Shown here piece after piece: positions 8,641-18,416 of a stretch of DNA of 64,000 bases. How positions within the stretch are numbered: position 1 is the stretch's first letter; the number at the start of each line of letters is the position of its first letter. The position numbers and the translations under genes are program-made. Location of the stretch: contig DUML01000015.1 in the NCBI GenBank assembly GCA_012839895.1, positions 1-64,000 on the forward strand, given 5' to 3'. Below the pieces are notes generated by a model that was given only the letters and a program-made list of their open reading frames with translations, was not told where the DNA came from and did not search any database. Origin of the DNA: Peptococcaceae bacterium (GTDB lineage Bacteria > Bacillota > Desulfitobacteriia > Desulfitobacteriales > Syntrophobotulaceae).

Positions 8641-8680
8641 GCTGCTTGAAAAATAAGGTCCAATCCTGAAGCAGTTTTTT
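8641..8680 (+). terminator. Possible terminator after the chemoreceptor gene
   Basis: ctgctt and aagcag flank a loop of about 20 nt and are followed by six T residues (8675-8680). The stem is short, so the call is tentative. Confidence 0.45.
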
Positions 8681-8866
8681 GACTTGCTGGATATTTAGGG
8701 AGACTTACCTGGAATTATGGCTAATAGAGCTTAAATGGTGTACAATAATACTGGGGGACTAGATAGCTTGAAAACCGGAAACCGATAACGGGTGTCGGGG
8801 CTTAAGCGGAAATATTGAGGATAGAGAATAGATGAGGAAGCAAATTATTACGAGGAGTGAAATGTA

Positions 8867-9442
8867 ATGAATACTTTTCAAGTCCCAATAGGAGTTTCCA
8901 ACCGCCATCTTCATCTTTCTCTGGAAGATATTGAAGCGCTTTTTGGAGAAGGCTATACTCTTTCTAAGAAAAAAGACCTCAGCCAGCCAGGTCAATTTGC
9001 CTGTGAGGAAACGGTAACTATTGTCGGCCCTAAAGGTAGTATTGGGGGAGTAAGAATCTTGGGTCCGGCCCGCAAGGAATCTCAAGTAGAATTAGCTCTA
9101 ACGGATGCTTTCAAGTTAGGTTTGCAAATTCCTGTCAGAGATTCCGGCAACCTTGAGAATACCCCGGGCATTGAAATTATCAACGGAGATAGGAAAATTA
9201 GCCTCAAAAGAGGGGTAATTGCCGCCATGCGGCATATTCACCTAAGCGTAGAGGATGCTCAAAAGTATGGCCTGAAAGATAAGGACATTGTTAAGGTATC
9301 CGTTGACAGTCCTCGTGGTGGAGAATTCAATAATGTTTTAGTCCGGGTTAGTCCTAATTATGCTCTTGATTTCCATATTGATACCGACGAAGCTAATGCT
9401 TTTGGGCTTCGTAACGGTGACATAGCGACAGTAATATATTAA
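8867..9442 (+). CDS. pduL: PduL-type phosphate acyltransferase
   Basis: 191 residues of the PduL family, which interconverts acyl-CoA (propionyl- or acetyl-CoA) and acyl phosphate. The two zinc-binding repeats are visible: SNRHLHL with H14 and H16, and MRHIHL with H123 and H125. The phosphate-binding LGPARKESQ segment is at about 65-73. It lacks the N-terminal encapsulation extension of microcompartment PduL forms, and no shell genes are nearby. In many Clostridia such a lone PduL replaces Pta in acetate/ATP metabolism; that role here is an inference. Ribosome site gaggagtg before ATG 8867. Confidence 0.93.
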   Translation: MNTFQVPIGVSNRHLHLSLEDIEALFGEGYTLSKKKDLSQPGQFACEETVTIVGPKGSIGGVRILGPARKESQVELALTDAFKLGLQIPVRDSGNLENTPGIEIINGDRKISLKRGVIAAMRHIHLSVEDAQKYGLKDKDIVKVSVDSPRGGEFNNVLVRVSPNYALDFHIDTDEANAFGLRNGDIATVIY

Positions 9443-9520
9443 TAATTTAACAAATTAAAAATTTTAGAAATATTACCAGGGCTTTATTATAAGCCTTGAT
9501 AGTCTTGATATTGAGATTGT

Positions 9521-9575
9521 GCCAGGTAGTTCCCTGTGTTAAGATAGATAAGGCAAGGGAACAACTGGCTTTTTT
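9521..9575 (+). terminator. Intrinsic terminator after pduL
   Basis: gccaggtagttccct pairs with agggaacaactggc (one mismatch or bulge), followed by six T residues. It ends the pduL transcript and separates it from lspA. Confidence 0.85.
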
Positions 9576-9667
9576 CTTATTTAAGCCGGGACTTATCGCT
9601 TGGTAAGCAAAAATAGTATTGGAAAATATAAAAAAATACTGTAGGAAGTAGCAGGAGGTTAGAGGAC

Positions 9668-10099
9668 TTGCAGATTTGGTTGACTTTAGCAATTGTCGTG
9701 CTCGTGGATAGGATAAGTAAGTTTCTTATTCAAACCAACATGGAACTGGGAGAAAGCCTAGAAATAATCCCAGGTTTTTTCCATTTAACTTATATCCAAA
9801 ACCCCGGGGCGGCTTTTGGGATGCTGGCGGGGAAGAATTGGTTATTTGTTATTACCGCTATTTTAGCTCTGGGCGCGATTTTCTATTTTCAAGCCAAAGT
9901 AACGGATACGCTGATGCGCATTTGTCTGGGAATGGTTGGCGGGGGTGCCTTAGGCAATCTCTATGACCGGCTTTTCCTGGGCAAAGTGGTTGATTTTTTA
10001 GATTTTAAAGTCTGGTCATATATTTTTAATATAGCCGATAGTATGATTGTTGTGGGTGGATTTTTGCTGGCTTTTTTAATTTATAGGCATTCCACCTAA
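9668..10099 (+). CDS. lspA: Prolipoprotein signal peptidase (signal peptidase II)
   Basis: 143-residue integral membrane aspartic protease that cleaves lipoprotein signal peptides after lipidation. Four hydrophobic helices are apparent. Signature blocks: VDRISKF (13-19), NPGAAFG (45-51), GGALGNLYDR (92-101), with catalytic aspartates D109 in VVDFLDF and D124 in FNIADS. The TTG start at 9668 follows the site aggaggttagagg. Together with rluD downstream it reproduces the lspA-ylyB pair of Bacillus. Substrates in this window would include the lipoproteins at 11995-12699 and MetQ. Confidence 0.95.
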   Translation: MQIWLTLAIVVLVDRISKFLIQTNMELGESLEIIPGFFHLTYIQNPGAAFGMLAGKNWLFVITAILALGAIFYFQAKVTDTLMRICLGMVGGGALGNLYDRLFLGKVVDFLDFKVWSYIFNIADSMIVVGGFLLAFLIYRHST

Positions 10100-10284
10100 G
10101 TTGTGGCCCTTGTTAACCCCTTATTCTTAGAAGTGCATAATACTATTAGCAAAGTGGAATTACTAATCGATTATTGGTACTGAGAGGGATCCGTTTTGTT
10201 AAGGTAGTATAAGATAGCGGCATAGTCGGATAAAGTCTAAAAGTGTGCGGAACAATAAATAATAAAGGCAGGTTGAGGGTCATT

Positions 10285-11253
10285 GTGAATAAAAACCTGG
10301 TTCAGGAAGAATTTGTTTATGAGGAATGGCAGACTATTACCGTTTCTCCCGGTCGACGTTTGGATGTGGCTTTAGCGGAGAAAACCGAGAAAAGCCGCAG
10401 CTATATTCAGACTTTAATACAAGAAGAAAGAGTTCTTGTCAACGGGCAGGTCAAGAAAGCAAACTATAAAGTCCAGGAAGGCGACCAGGTTGAGATTAAT
10501 TTTCCTGAGCCCCAAGCACTTGATGTCTTGCCTGAGAATATCCCCCTGGAAATAGTTTATGAAGATAATGATTTAGTAGTAGTTAATAAACCGCCGGGGA
10601 TGGTTGTTCACCCGGCACCCGGGTCTTGGCACGGTACATTGGTTAATGCTTTGCTTTATCATTGCCGGAATCTGTCGGGGATTAATGGGGTGATAAGACC
10701 GGGGATTGTGCACAGAATAGATAAAGACACTTCCGGACTGTTGGTAGTTGCAAAAAACGATGAGGCCCATCACAAGCTTGCTGAACAGATCAAAGAGCAT
10801 AGTGCCGGTCGTAGTTATCGAGCTATAGTTCATGGGGTCTTAGCGGAACCGTCCGGAACAATTAATGCCCCCATTGGGCGTGATCCTAAAGACAGGAAAA
10901 AGATGGCGGTAGTCTTTCATAATTCCAAAGAAGCCATAACCCATTATTATGTGTTAAACAGATATTACGGATTTACAGAAATCAGAGCGGTGCTGGAGAC
11001 CGGAAGAACGCACCAAATAAGGGTCCATATGGCCTACATAAAACATCCCGTCCTCGGGGATCCCCTTTACGGTCCGAAAAAGAACCCTTTTGGTTTACAG
11101 GGGCAGGTGCTGCATGCCGAGTCCTTAAGTTTTCTTCATCCAGCTTCAGGCCGCAAAATGGAATTTACCGTAGACCCTCCGCCTGCTTTCCTGGAAGTTT
11201 TAAACAAGCTAAAAAATATGACAGAGTATAATTCGGAGAATGAATATGAGTAA
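10285..11253 (+). CDS. RluA/RluD family pseudouridine synthase (YlyB)
   Basis: Isomerises uridines in RNA, most likely 23S rRNA. It has an N-terminal S4 RNA-binding domain (RRLDVALAEKTEKSRSYIQ) and the catalytic motif HRIDKDTSG (Asp about residue 146), then GRTHQIRVHM and LGDPLYG. The frame is open from 10243, but I prefer GTG 10285, which follows gttgaggg and gives the usual N-terminus. It overlaps the downstream transporter gene by a few bases, implying co-translation. The exact target position cannot be told from sequence. Confidence 0.9.
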   Translation: MNKNLVQEEFVYEEWQTITVSPGRRLDVALAEKTEKSRSYIQTLIQEERVLVNGQVKKANYKVQEGDQVEINFPEPQALDVLPENIPLEIVYEDNDLVVVNKPPGMVVHPAPGSWHGTLVNALLYHCRNLSGINGVIRPGIVHRIDKDTSGLLVVAKNDEAHHKLAEQIKEHSAGRSYRAIVHGVLAEPSGTINAPIGRDPKDRKKMAVVFHNSKEAITHYYVLNRYYGFTEIRAVLETGRTHQIRVHMAYIKHPVLGDPLYGPKKNPFGLQGQVLHAESLSFLHPASGRKMEFTVDPPPAFLEVLNKLKNMTEYNSENEYE

Positions 11254-11929
11254 TGAAATAATTTTCTTTATAGAGTTTCTGCTGACTTTTTCCCTTTTAC
11301 TGATGGCTTATAAACTTTTTGGCAAAACCGGGGTATACGTTTGGATAGTGCTTTCCACCGTACTGGCCAATATTCAGGTTACGGTAACTATTGGGATCTT
11401 TGGCATGGTTGCTACTCTAGGCAATATTATTTATGGTTCCAGTTTTCTCGCTACCGATATCCTCTCGGAAAAGTACGGTATTAAAGAAGCCCGGCGCGGG
11501 GTTTATATAGGTTTTTTTGCCAATATAACGACGATGGTTATTATGCAGTTGATTATCCGCTATACCCCCCACAGTTCTGATTTCATGCTGGAGCATGTGG
11601 AACAAATTTTTATGTTTTTCCCCAGGATAGTGGTGGGAAGTTTAGCAGCCTTTTTATTTTCCCAATTGCATGATACCTGGGCTTTTGAATTCTGGAAAAG
11701 GCGTTTTCCCCGTCATTTGTGGCTGAGAAGTAACTTCAGCACGATAGTCAGTCAAGCCCTGGACACAGTAATTTTTGTCACCATTGCTTTTGGTGGAGTT
11801 TATGATACGGAAATTGTGGCCGGTATCGCTTTATCCACTTACTTGCTTAAATTTATTGTTGCAATACTTGATACACCCTTTATGTATTTGGCAGCCCGGA
11901 TTGAAAACTTCGTTTGGGGCGAAAAATAA
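11246..11929 (+). CDS. Queuosine precursor transporter (VUT/YhhQ family)
   Basis: About 227 residues with six or so hydrophobic helices and the family signature ATLGNIIYGSSFLATDILSE, which marks vitamin-uptake-like transporters of queuosine precursors (preQ0, preQ1 or queuine). Start ATG 11246 is favoured by spacing to cggaga, although ATG 11240 is also in frame. It overlaps the end of the pseudouridine synthase gene, so both are probably co-transcribed as an RNA-modification pair. Substrate choice among the three precursors is not predictable. Confidence 0.87.
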   Translation: MSNEIIFFIEFLLTFSLLLMAYKLFGKTGVYVWIVLSTVLANIQVTVTIGIFGMVATLGNIIYGSSFLATDILSEKYGIKEARRGVYIGFFANITTMVIMQLIIRYTPHSSDFMLEHVEQIFMFFPRIVVGSLAAFLFSQLHDTWAFEFWKRRFPRHLWLRSNFSTIVSQALDTVIFVTIAFGGVYDTEIVAGIALSTYLLKFIVAILDTPFMYLAARIENFVWGEK

Positions 11930-11934
11930 TTTGG

Positions 11935-11958
11935 CAAAAAGCAAGATGGAAGCTTGCT
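11935..11958 (-). terminator. Terminator of the minus-strand lipoprotein gene
   Basis: On the minus strand AGCAAG and CTTGCT form a stem with a 7-nt loop followed by TTTT. It lies about 40 nt after the stop of the lipoprotein gene. Confidence 0.55.
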
Positions 11959-11994
11959 AATAGCGATTAAGGCATCTATTTTATAGTATTAACG

Positions 11995-12699
11995 TTATAG
12001 TAATAACGCGCCGGCAGGGATCGCTAAATCTTCGGGCCGCACCGCGCCTTCCCCAGTTTTAAAATTACAATAAAGCCTTTCAGAAATATTTCCGTTGTAA
12101 TTGTTTTGAATCTTGACCGGCAAGCCGGTAACGGAGCTAACCCAAACTTTGGTGCTGCCCTGGTTATTTTTAAGTATTTCGGTAATAAAGCAGAGTTCGC
12201 CTTCATATTCTTCTTCCTGCAAAGTGCTTAGCTCCGGCGCTATTTTATCAAGGTACCAGAGAATTGTTTGCTCTCGAGGAGTCAGGAACTCAGTGACTTT
12301 TCGGCCTGAGTAGCTCTGTGCCAGTTGGGGGTATTTCCCCAAATAATAACGTCTATGTTCCAAGGTATCGTAATTATAAATATAGCCGGTTATTTCACTT
12401 TCTAAAAGTTCGTTGTTTCGATTAAACTTAGTTATATGTTCTGTTTTTAAAATATTGTCTTTAAGCCAGACCTTGGAAGTGTTTTCAATTACTATCCCAC
12501 CGGAATAATGGGAAACTACAGGTACTTCTTCATAATAGAGTTCAGTAATGTTTTTGCTCTCAGCAAGGATTTGGCTTAAAAGAGCCTTTCTTTCATTATT
12601 AATAACAGGCGTGCTCGCAGGCGGAGAACTGCTGCAAGCAGTCAACATGAGTAAAAAAAGAAAAGTACTAAGCAAATATTTTAATCTTACTCCGGGCAA
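11995..12699 (-). CDS. Lipoprotein, LolA-like fold candidate
   Basis: 234 residues with a lipoprotein signal peptide: a hydrophobic segment (about 8-21) ending in the lipobox LTAC with Cys about residue 22. The mature part is rich in beta-prone segments, such as TSKVWLKDNILKTE and TKVWVSSVTGLPVKI, resembling LolA/LppX-type lipid-binding lipoproteins of Firmicutes. It is an extracellular membrane-anchored protein of unknown function. Start TTG 12699 follows agagagg on the minus strand. It is a single gene, convergent with the transporter and divergent from the pyr operon. Confidence 0.78.
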   Translation of the reverse strand: MPGVRLKYLLSTFLFLLMLTACSSSPPASTPVINNERKALLSQILAESKNITELYYEEVPVVSHYSGGIVIENTSKVWLKDNILKTEHITKFNRNNELLESEITGYIYNYDTLEHRRYYLGKYPQLAQSYSGRKVTEFLTPREQTILWYLDKIAPELSTLQEEEYEGELCFITEILKNNQGSTKVWVSSVTGLPVKIQNNYNGNISERLYCNFKTGEGAVRPEDLAIPAGALLL

Positions 12700-12980
12700 A
12701 GGGATTCCTCTCTTTAAATAATACTTATTTGAATTTTTAAAATGAGCGATTTTAATACTCCAAAAATAGAAACTAATCAGGGTATTATCAGGATATCCAC
12801 TTTAAAGGTTCCTTTCAGTAATATTAGACTATGCATAAGACTCAAATATTACGCTTACCTTATAAATTTTTGTAAGGAAATTTATTTTTTGTAAGGAACT
12901 TTAATGCTTATTGCCAAAAGGTTTCTTCCGGATTCTTACAGGTTTCTTTATAAGACCGGAAGAAGTGTTTGTTAGGACCG

Positions 12981-13009
12981 TTGACTTTTAGGCAGGATTG
13001 TCCTAGACT
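12981..13009 (+). promoter_or_regulatory. Candidate sigma-A promoter of the pyr operon
   Basis: TTGACT (12981-12986) and TAGACT (13004-13009) are spaced by 17 nt. The -35 matches five of six consensus bases and the -10 four of six. It would place the start of the transcript just ahead of the PyrR-binding segment. Confidence 0.55.
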
Positions 13010-13040
13010 ATCATTAACCGAGAAAAAAGCAAGCCTTTAA

Positions 13041-13120
13041 GTATTGTCCCGTGAGACAGGCAAGGCAGTAATATTAGTACTTTTCATGGAGAACTGTCTG
13101 GGCTTTGCAGACAGTTTTTT
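13041..13120 (+). promoter_or_regulatory. PyrR-dependent attenuator upstream of pyrR
   Basis: The segment tcccgtgagacaggcaagg (about 13047-13065) matches the PyrR-binding anti-antiterminator consensus (TCC-GAGAGG-CAAGG type). It is followed by a terminator, aactgtctg/cagacagtt with a T-run (13092-13120). With UMP, PyrR should bind the first segment and favour termination. Confidence 0.85.
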
Positions 13121-13172
13121 GGTATTTGCCTTAAGTTTACTGGGCCAAAATCTTAATAATCAGGGAAGGTGA

Positions 13173-13727
<555 letters not shown>

Positions 13728-14027
13728 AAAAGAAGTTAAAAAAATTACCGATGACTTCGATGTAATAACTTCTTGCTAAACAAAAAATTGAGAACTCTGA
13801 CCATTTTCTTATCCCTTTAAATTTATCCTGTGAGATAGCCAAGGGTACGAGAACTGTTTAATTCCTCCTGCTTTTGGCAGGAGGTTTTAATTTAAAAGCA
13901 CTTTAGAAAGATCTTCTCTTTTCAATGAATACAATAAAAATTACTTTTGTTAAGAATTGTTTTGTTGAGATTTGTTAATAAATAAAGATCTTAACTAAAG
14001 GGCAAATTTAGAAGAAGGAGGCTTATT
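13728..14027 (+). promoter_or_regulatory. pyrR-pyrB intergenic region with second PyrR attenuator
   Basis: The PyrR-binding-like segment tcctgtgagatagccaaggg lies at about 13825-13844. A perfect terminator cctcctgc/gcaggagg with a short loop and TTTTAATTT follows at 13864-13892. In B. subtilis pyrP and a second attenuator sit here; pyrP is missing in this genome. The remaining 130 bases before pyrB are AT-rich and hold its ribosome site (agaaggagg). Confidence 0.83.
13864..13892 (+). terminator. Attenuator terminator before pyrB
   Basis: cctcctgc (13864-13871) and gcaggagg (13877-13884) form a perfect 8-bp stem followed by TTTTAATTT. Confidence 0.85.
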
Positions 14028-14966
14028 ATGCAGTGGAGACATAAAGATTTACTGGATTTGGACACTCTGACAGCTGAAGAGATCAGGCATATTATCAAGA
14101 CAGCCCAACCCATGAAGGAAATACTTTCCCGTCCGATGAAAAAACTTCCGACTTTAAGAGGTAAGAATGTTGTTTTATTGTTTTACGAATCAAGTACCAG
14201 AACTCGGACTTCCTTTGAAACAGCGGCCAAGATTTTGGGGGCTGATACTACCAATTTCTCCGTAGCGGTTAGCAGTGTCAATAAAGGGGAAAGCCTCCTG
14301 GATACGGCTAAAACTTTACAAGCCATGAATGTTGATTTGGTTATTGTTCGTCATTCCAGTTCCGGTGCGGCGGAGTTTTTGGCCAATGTTTTGGAGGCTG
14401 GGGTGATTAACGGCGGTGACGGCCAACATGCTCATCCGACCCAAGCCTTGCTGGATTTTTATACCCTTCAGGAAAAACTGGGCGGCTTTGAAGGAAAAAA
14501 GATTGTTATTGTCGGCGATATCCTTCACTCCAGGGTGGCGAGAAGCAACGTCCTGGGTTTAAAGAAACTGGGGGCGGATGTCACCCTGGTTGGTCCTCCT
14601 ACTCTTTTGCCGGATGAAATGAAATACCTTGGAGTTAAGCTGTCCTACGACCTAGATAAGGAACTGCCCGGAGCAGACGCTGTCATGGCTTTGCGCCTTC
14701 AGCTGGAGAGACAGCAAAGCGGGCTTTTCCCTTCGATTCGGGAATATAGCAAGTTGTACGGCCTTAGCCTGGAAAGGCTGAAAAAAACCGGCAAAAAAAC
14801 CATCGTAATGCATCCAGGTCCAATGAACAGGGGAGTCGAGATTATGAGCGACCTGGCGGACAGTGTCCAGTCGGTGATTGAAGAACAGGTTACCAACGGA
14901 GTTGCCGTGCGGATGGCATTAATTTATTTGCTGATAGGGGGAGGGACAGGCAATGTGGTGGATTAA
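14028..14966 (+). CDS. pyrB: Aspartate carbamoyltransferase catalytic subunit
   Basis: 312 residues. It makes carbamoyl-aspartate from carbamoyl phosphate and aspartate, the first committed step of pyrimidine synthesis. The carbamoyl phosphate loop STRTRTSFE starts at S56, and HPTQALLDFYTL and MHPGPMNRGVE are further active-site blocks. No pyrI regulatory subunit follows, consistent with the Firmicutes catalytic-trimer type. It overlaps pyrC by 14 bp. Confidence 0.97.
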   Translation: MQWRHKDLLDLDTLTAEEIRHIIKTAQPMKEILSRPMKKLPTLRGKNVVLLFYESSTRTRTSFETAAKILGADTTNFSVAVSSVNKGESLLDTAKTLQAMNVDLVIVRHSSSGAAEFLANVLEAGVINGGDGQHAHPTQALLDFYTLQEKLGGFEGKKIVIVGDILHSRVARSNVLGLKKLGADVTLVGPPTLLPDEMKYLGVKLSYDLDKELPGADAVMALRLQLERQQSGLFPSIREYSKLYGLSLERLKKTGKKTIVMHPGPMNRGVEIMSDLADSVQSVIEEQVTNGVAVRMALIYLLIGGGTGNVVD

Positions 14967-16275
14967 GAAAGCCCTGGTGCTGGATCCTGCTCAAGGTTAT
15001 ACAGGAGAAAGAGATGTTTTGGTTAAAGACGGTTTCATCTTGAAAGTTGGCAATTTCCTGGAGGAAGATGTACCGGAGTTTTTTGGGCAGGAGAATTTAG
15101 AGGGCGTAAAGATAGTCGAAGCCGCCGGTAAGTATTTATTTCCTGGTTTGATCGATGTGCACGTCCATTTGCGGGAACCGGGACAAGAGGATAAAGAAGA
15201 TATTCGAAGCGGCTCGCGGGCGGCTGTGAGAGGAGGTTTTACCTCGGTCTTAGCCATGGCCAATACCAAGCCTGTAATTGATCAAAGGGCTTTGGTAGAA
15301 TTCGTCCGCCTCCAAGGGGAAAGGGCTGGGATGGCCAGGGTCTATCCGGTGGCGGCTGTTACGAAAGGTTTCCAAGGTCAGGAACTGGTAGAAATGATGG
15401 ATATACGGGAAGGGGGAGCGGTGGCCTTTTCCGACGATGGTTTGGGAATTCAAAATGCAGAGATTATGCGCTTGGCTTTTGAATATGCCAAGTTGACAGG
15501 TTGTCCGATTATTAGTCATTGTGAGGATGAAAATTTGGCTGCCCGAGGGGTAATGCGCCGTGGGGAAGCAAGCGCCAGATTGGGGTTAAAAGGTATTCCG
15601 GCCAGTGCCGAAAGTGTTATGGTGGCGAGAGACGTCCTACTAGCCGGAGAGGCGGGAGGCAAGCTTCATATCGCCCATGTCTCCACCAAAGAAAGCGTCA
15701 TGATCATCAGGACGGCTAAAAAATTGGGCATAGATGTTACAGCGGAAGTTAATCCCCACCATTTGCTTTTCAGCGATCAAGATGTGGGTTTAACCAGGAC
15801 GGACTTGAAAGTCAATCCTCCTCTGCCGACCAAAGAGGACCAGGAAGCTTTGCTGGAAGGGCTGCTGGATGGGACAATTGATATGCTGGCTACTGATCAT
15901 GCCCCTCATACCTGGGAAGAAAAGGCTAAACCTTTCCCTGAAGCTCCTTTTGGGATAAATTCGCTGGAGACAGCTTTAGCCGTTGTTTGGCAGGAGTTGG
16001 TAGAAAAAGGCAAATTGCCTGCGCTTAAAGTCATTGAGCTTTGGTCCCGTAACCCTGCCCAGCGCTTTAACCTACCGGGGGGGACACTGGAAACAGGTTC
16101 TCCTGCTGATCTTGTTTTATTTGATCCGGCTTATAAAGAGAGGATTACAGCGGAAAGCATGGAGTCTAAGGCTCAGAATACACCTTTCCTGGGACAAGAG
16201 CTACAGGGTTTCCCGGTAATGACTTGGGTGGGCGGGAAACTGGTCATGGCGGACAGGAAGGTTATCTGTAATTAA
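14953..16275 (+). CDS. pyrC: Dihydroorotase
   Basis: 440-residue type I zinc amidohydrolase that cyclises carbamoyl-aspartate to dihydroorotate. Metal ligands H70 and H72 lie in DVHVHLREPG; later metal-site blocks are ISHCED, HIAHVST and the ATDHAPH segment. The start ATG 14953 lies inside the end of pyrB, implying translational coupling. Four nucleotides after its stop begins the second copy of the dispersed element, where carA-carB are located in B. subtilis. Confidence 0.97.
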   Translation: MWWIKKALVLDPAQGYTGERDVLVKDGFILKVGNFLEEDVPEFFGQENLEGVKIVEAAGKYLFPGLIDVHVHLREPGQEDKEDIRSGSRAAVRGGFTSVLAMANTKPVIDQRALVEFVRLQGERAGMARVYPVAAVTKGFQGQELVEMMDIREGGAVAFSDDGLGIQNAEIMRLAFEYAKLTGCPIISHCEDENLAARGVMRRGEASARLGLKGIPASAESVMVARDVLLAGEAGGKLHIAHVSTKESVMIIRTAKKLGIDVTAEVNPHHLLFSDQDVGLTRTDLKVNPPLPTKEDQEALLEGLLDGTIDMLATDHAPHTWEEKAKPFPEAPFGINSLETALAVVWQELVEKGKLPALKVIELWSRNPAQRFNLPGGTLETGSPADLVLFDPAYKERITAESMESKAQNTPFLGQELQGFPVMTWVGGKLVMADRKVICN

Positions 16276-16278
16276 AGT

Positions 16279-16456
16279 ATATTTTTTGCATTACCCGCTC
16301 CTACGCGCGCCGAAGCTGTTCACTTGCTGCTACAGCTAATGCACCTAAACCTCTGGGTACTTACCTGCTGTGAACCAAGGTGCATTTTAACGCTGCAAAA
16401 GCTGCGCTCACAACGCTTCTCTGCTTAAACGGTTCGCTGAGTAAAGCAAAAAATAT
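16279..16456. repeat. Dispersed structured element, copy 2 (178 bp), inside the pyr operon
   Basis: Copy of the element at 7465-7640, in the same orientation. Its termini (16279-16294 and 16441-16456) pair at 15 of 16 positions. Relative to copy 1 the change G to T in the left terminus is matched by C to A in the right one. The internal stem aatgcacc/ggtgcatt (16338-16345 with 16379-16386) differs from copy 1 by a compensated C-G to A-T pair. It lies between pyrC and pyrK without an intrinsic terminator after it, so it is presumably transcribed within the pyr mRNA. Confidence 0.85.
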
Positions 16457-16523
16457 AAGGATATATTGCTAAATTTTAAAAGAAGAGCACAGTTATAATA
16501 GTTGCCTAACAGGAGGGAGCCAC

Positions 16524-17366
16524 TTGTATCTAAACGAAAAAGTCGTTGAAAACCGGCTTGTTGGCCATCCTGGCCAAGCTATTTATAAAATGGTTTTAAA
16601 GGGGCAGGCAGCGCAAACCGCTCAGCCCGGGCAATTTGTCCATATTCGTGTAGCTGAGAGCTTTGACCCCCTTTTAAGGAGGCCTTTAAGTATTGCCGGG
16701 ATAAACCGGGAGAGGGAAGAAATAACCATCTATTACCGGGTAGCAGGTAAAGGTACGAGATTGCTCAGCCAAATTAGAGCTAATGAATATTTAAGTGTTT
16801 TAGGGCCCTTAGGGACAGGTTTTACGATTCCACGGGATGGGGAATTCTTGCTTATTGCCGGCGGGATAGGGGTTTTCCCTATTTATTCATTAATGGAGGC
16901 TGTGGCGCAGCCCCAGGTAAAAATAAAGCTGTTTTGGGGCGGGGAAAACAAAGAGTTTTTGGAAAGTGCCGGCCTAAAGCATTTGCAGGATTTAGGGATA
17001 GATTATGAAATAACAACTTTAGATGGAAGCCTGGGGCAACAGGGTTTAGTAACCGACCCTTTCCGAAAATATTTGGCAGAAGTATCAAATAGCTTTGCTG
17101 GGGTGAAAGACAAAACGAAAACTCCACCTCTTTGGGCAGCCGCTTGCGGGCCGCCTGGGATGCTTAAGGCTGTTACTGAGATTTGCTTGGAGAATGGTAT
17201 TCCTCTGGAAGTATCTTTGGAAGAACGGATGGCTTGCGGGGTAGGAGCCTGTTTGGGGTGTGTCTGTACAGTGCGGGATGCGGCAGGCAACCTACGGAGA
17301 AAAAGGGCCTGCAAGGATGGCCCGGTTTTTGAAGCCAAGGAGGTTGTTTGGGATGCAGGAGTATAG
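16524..17366 (+). CDS. pyrK: Dihydroorotate dehydrogenase electron transfer subunit PyrK
   Basis: 280 residues of the ferredoxin-reductase fold. N-terminal FAD-binding half with RRPLSIAGI, then [13 protein letters not shown] in the NAD-binding half. The C-terminal [2Fe-2S] ligands are C238, C243, C246 and C263 (CGVGACLGC context). It passes electrons from the PyrD flavin to NAD. Start is TTG 16524 behind aggagggagcc. Its 3' end overlaps pyrD by 14 bp, matching their role as partner subunits. Confidence 0.95.
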   Translation: MYLNEKVVENRLVGHPGQAIYKMVLKGQAAQTAQPGQFVHIRVAESFDPLLRRPLSIAGINREREEITIYYRVAGKGTRLLSQIRANEYLSVLGPLGTGFTIPRDGEFLLIAGGIGVFPIYSLMEAVAQPQVKIKLFWGGENKEFLESAGLKHLQDLGIDYEITTLDGSLGQQGLVTDPFRKYLAEVSNSFAGVKDKTKTPPLWAAACGPPGMLKAVTEICLENGIPLEVSLEERMACGVGACLGCVCTVRDAAGNLRRKRACKDGPVFEAKEVVWDAGV

Positions 17367-18321
17367 CAATGGCCACCAGGTAGATTTAACAACAAGGTTA
17401 GGGACACTGGTTTTACGAAACCCGGTTATCACCGCTTCCGGCACTTACGGCTTTGGGGAAGAATATGCTGCCTATTGCTCTCCGTCTTCCCTTGGAGCCA
17501 TAACTGTTAAAGGCATTACTCCGCTGCCGCGCTTAGGAAACCCTGTTCCCAGGCTGGCTGAGACACCTGCCGGTTTGTTAAACTCTGTGGGCTTGGAAAA
17601 CCCCGGCCTGGAAGAATTTATTAATTCCTACCTTCCTAAATTAGCCCAGCTGGATACTGCCGTAATTGTGAATATCTCCGGTTTTTCCCTGGAGGATTAT
17701 TCTTTAATGGCATCCGCCCTGGAGGAGCATAGCCGGCCAAAAAACAGGGATCAGGCCCGAAGTGGGGGAATTGCCGCTTTGGAAGTAAATATTTCCTGCC
17801 CGAATATTAAGCACGGAGGGATGGCTTTTGGGACCAATCCCAAAAGCGCTGAAGCTGTCGTTCAGGCCGTGAAACGGAATACAACTTTGCCTGTTATCGC
17901 CAAGCTGTCCCCGAATGTCACCGACATAGCGGAAATGGCCAAAGCGGTCTCGAGCGGCGGAGCAGACATTATTTCTCTAATCAATACCTTATTGGGGATG
18001 AGCATTGATATCCGAACGCAAAAACCGGTTCTTGCCAATAAAATGGGCGGCTTGTCCGGGCCGGCAATCCGGCCGGTAGCCGTCAGGATGGTTTACCAGG
18101 TCTATGAAGCAGTTGAACTGCCGCTCATTGGCATGGGGGGAATTGCGACCTGGGAGGATGCCGTCGAGTTTATGTTAGCCGGAGCAAGTGCGGTGAGTAT
18201 TGGGACGGCAAACTTTGTGAATCCCATGGCACCGTTGGAAATCCTAAAAGGTTTGGAGGACTACTGCCGGCAAAGAGGCTATCATTCTGTGCAGGAAATT
18301 GTCGGGCTTGCCCACGGGTAA
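17353..18321 (+). CDS. pyrD: Dihydroorotate dehydrogenase, class 1B catalytic subunit
   Basis: 322 residues. Oxidises dihydroorotate to orotate with FMN, coupled to PyrK and NAD. It shows the class 1 active-site Cys in [13 protein letters not shown], the [12 protein letters not shown] region and [11 protein letters not shown] near the C-terminus. A longer frame opens at 17260, but ATG 17353 is preceded by aaggagg at ideal spacing and gives the family N-terminus, so I use it. Confidence 0.95.
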   Translation: MQEYSNGHQVDLTTRLGTLVLRNPVITASGTYGFGEEYAAYCSPSSLGAITVKGITPLPRLGNPVPRLAETPAGLLNSVGLENPGLEEFINSYLPKLAQLDTAVIVNISGFSLEDYSLMASALEEHSRPKNRDQARSGGIAALEVNISCPNIKHGGMAFGTNPKSAEAVVQAVKRNTTLPVIAKLSPNVTDIAEMAKAVSSGGADIISLINTLLGMSIDIRTQKPVLANKMGGLSGPAIRPVAVRMVYQVYEAVELPLIGMGGIATWEDAVEFMLAGASAVSIGTANFVNPMAPLEILKGLEDYCRQRGYHSVQEIVGLAHG

Positions 18322-18416
18322 AACCTGTTTTTCTTTATATAAAACAGCAAAAACACAAAGAATGATGAAAAAAGGAAATTATTACTATATAATTAAATTG
18401 TAAAGGATAGATGCTA

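Noticed and set aside
12113-12313. Plus-strand frame opposite the lipoprotein gene
   Set aside because: A short antisense shadow without a ribosome site; the minus-strand lipoprotein has a signal peptide and lipobox.
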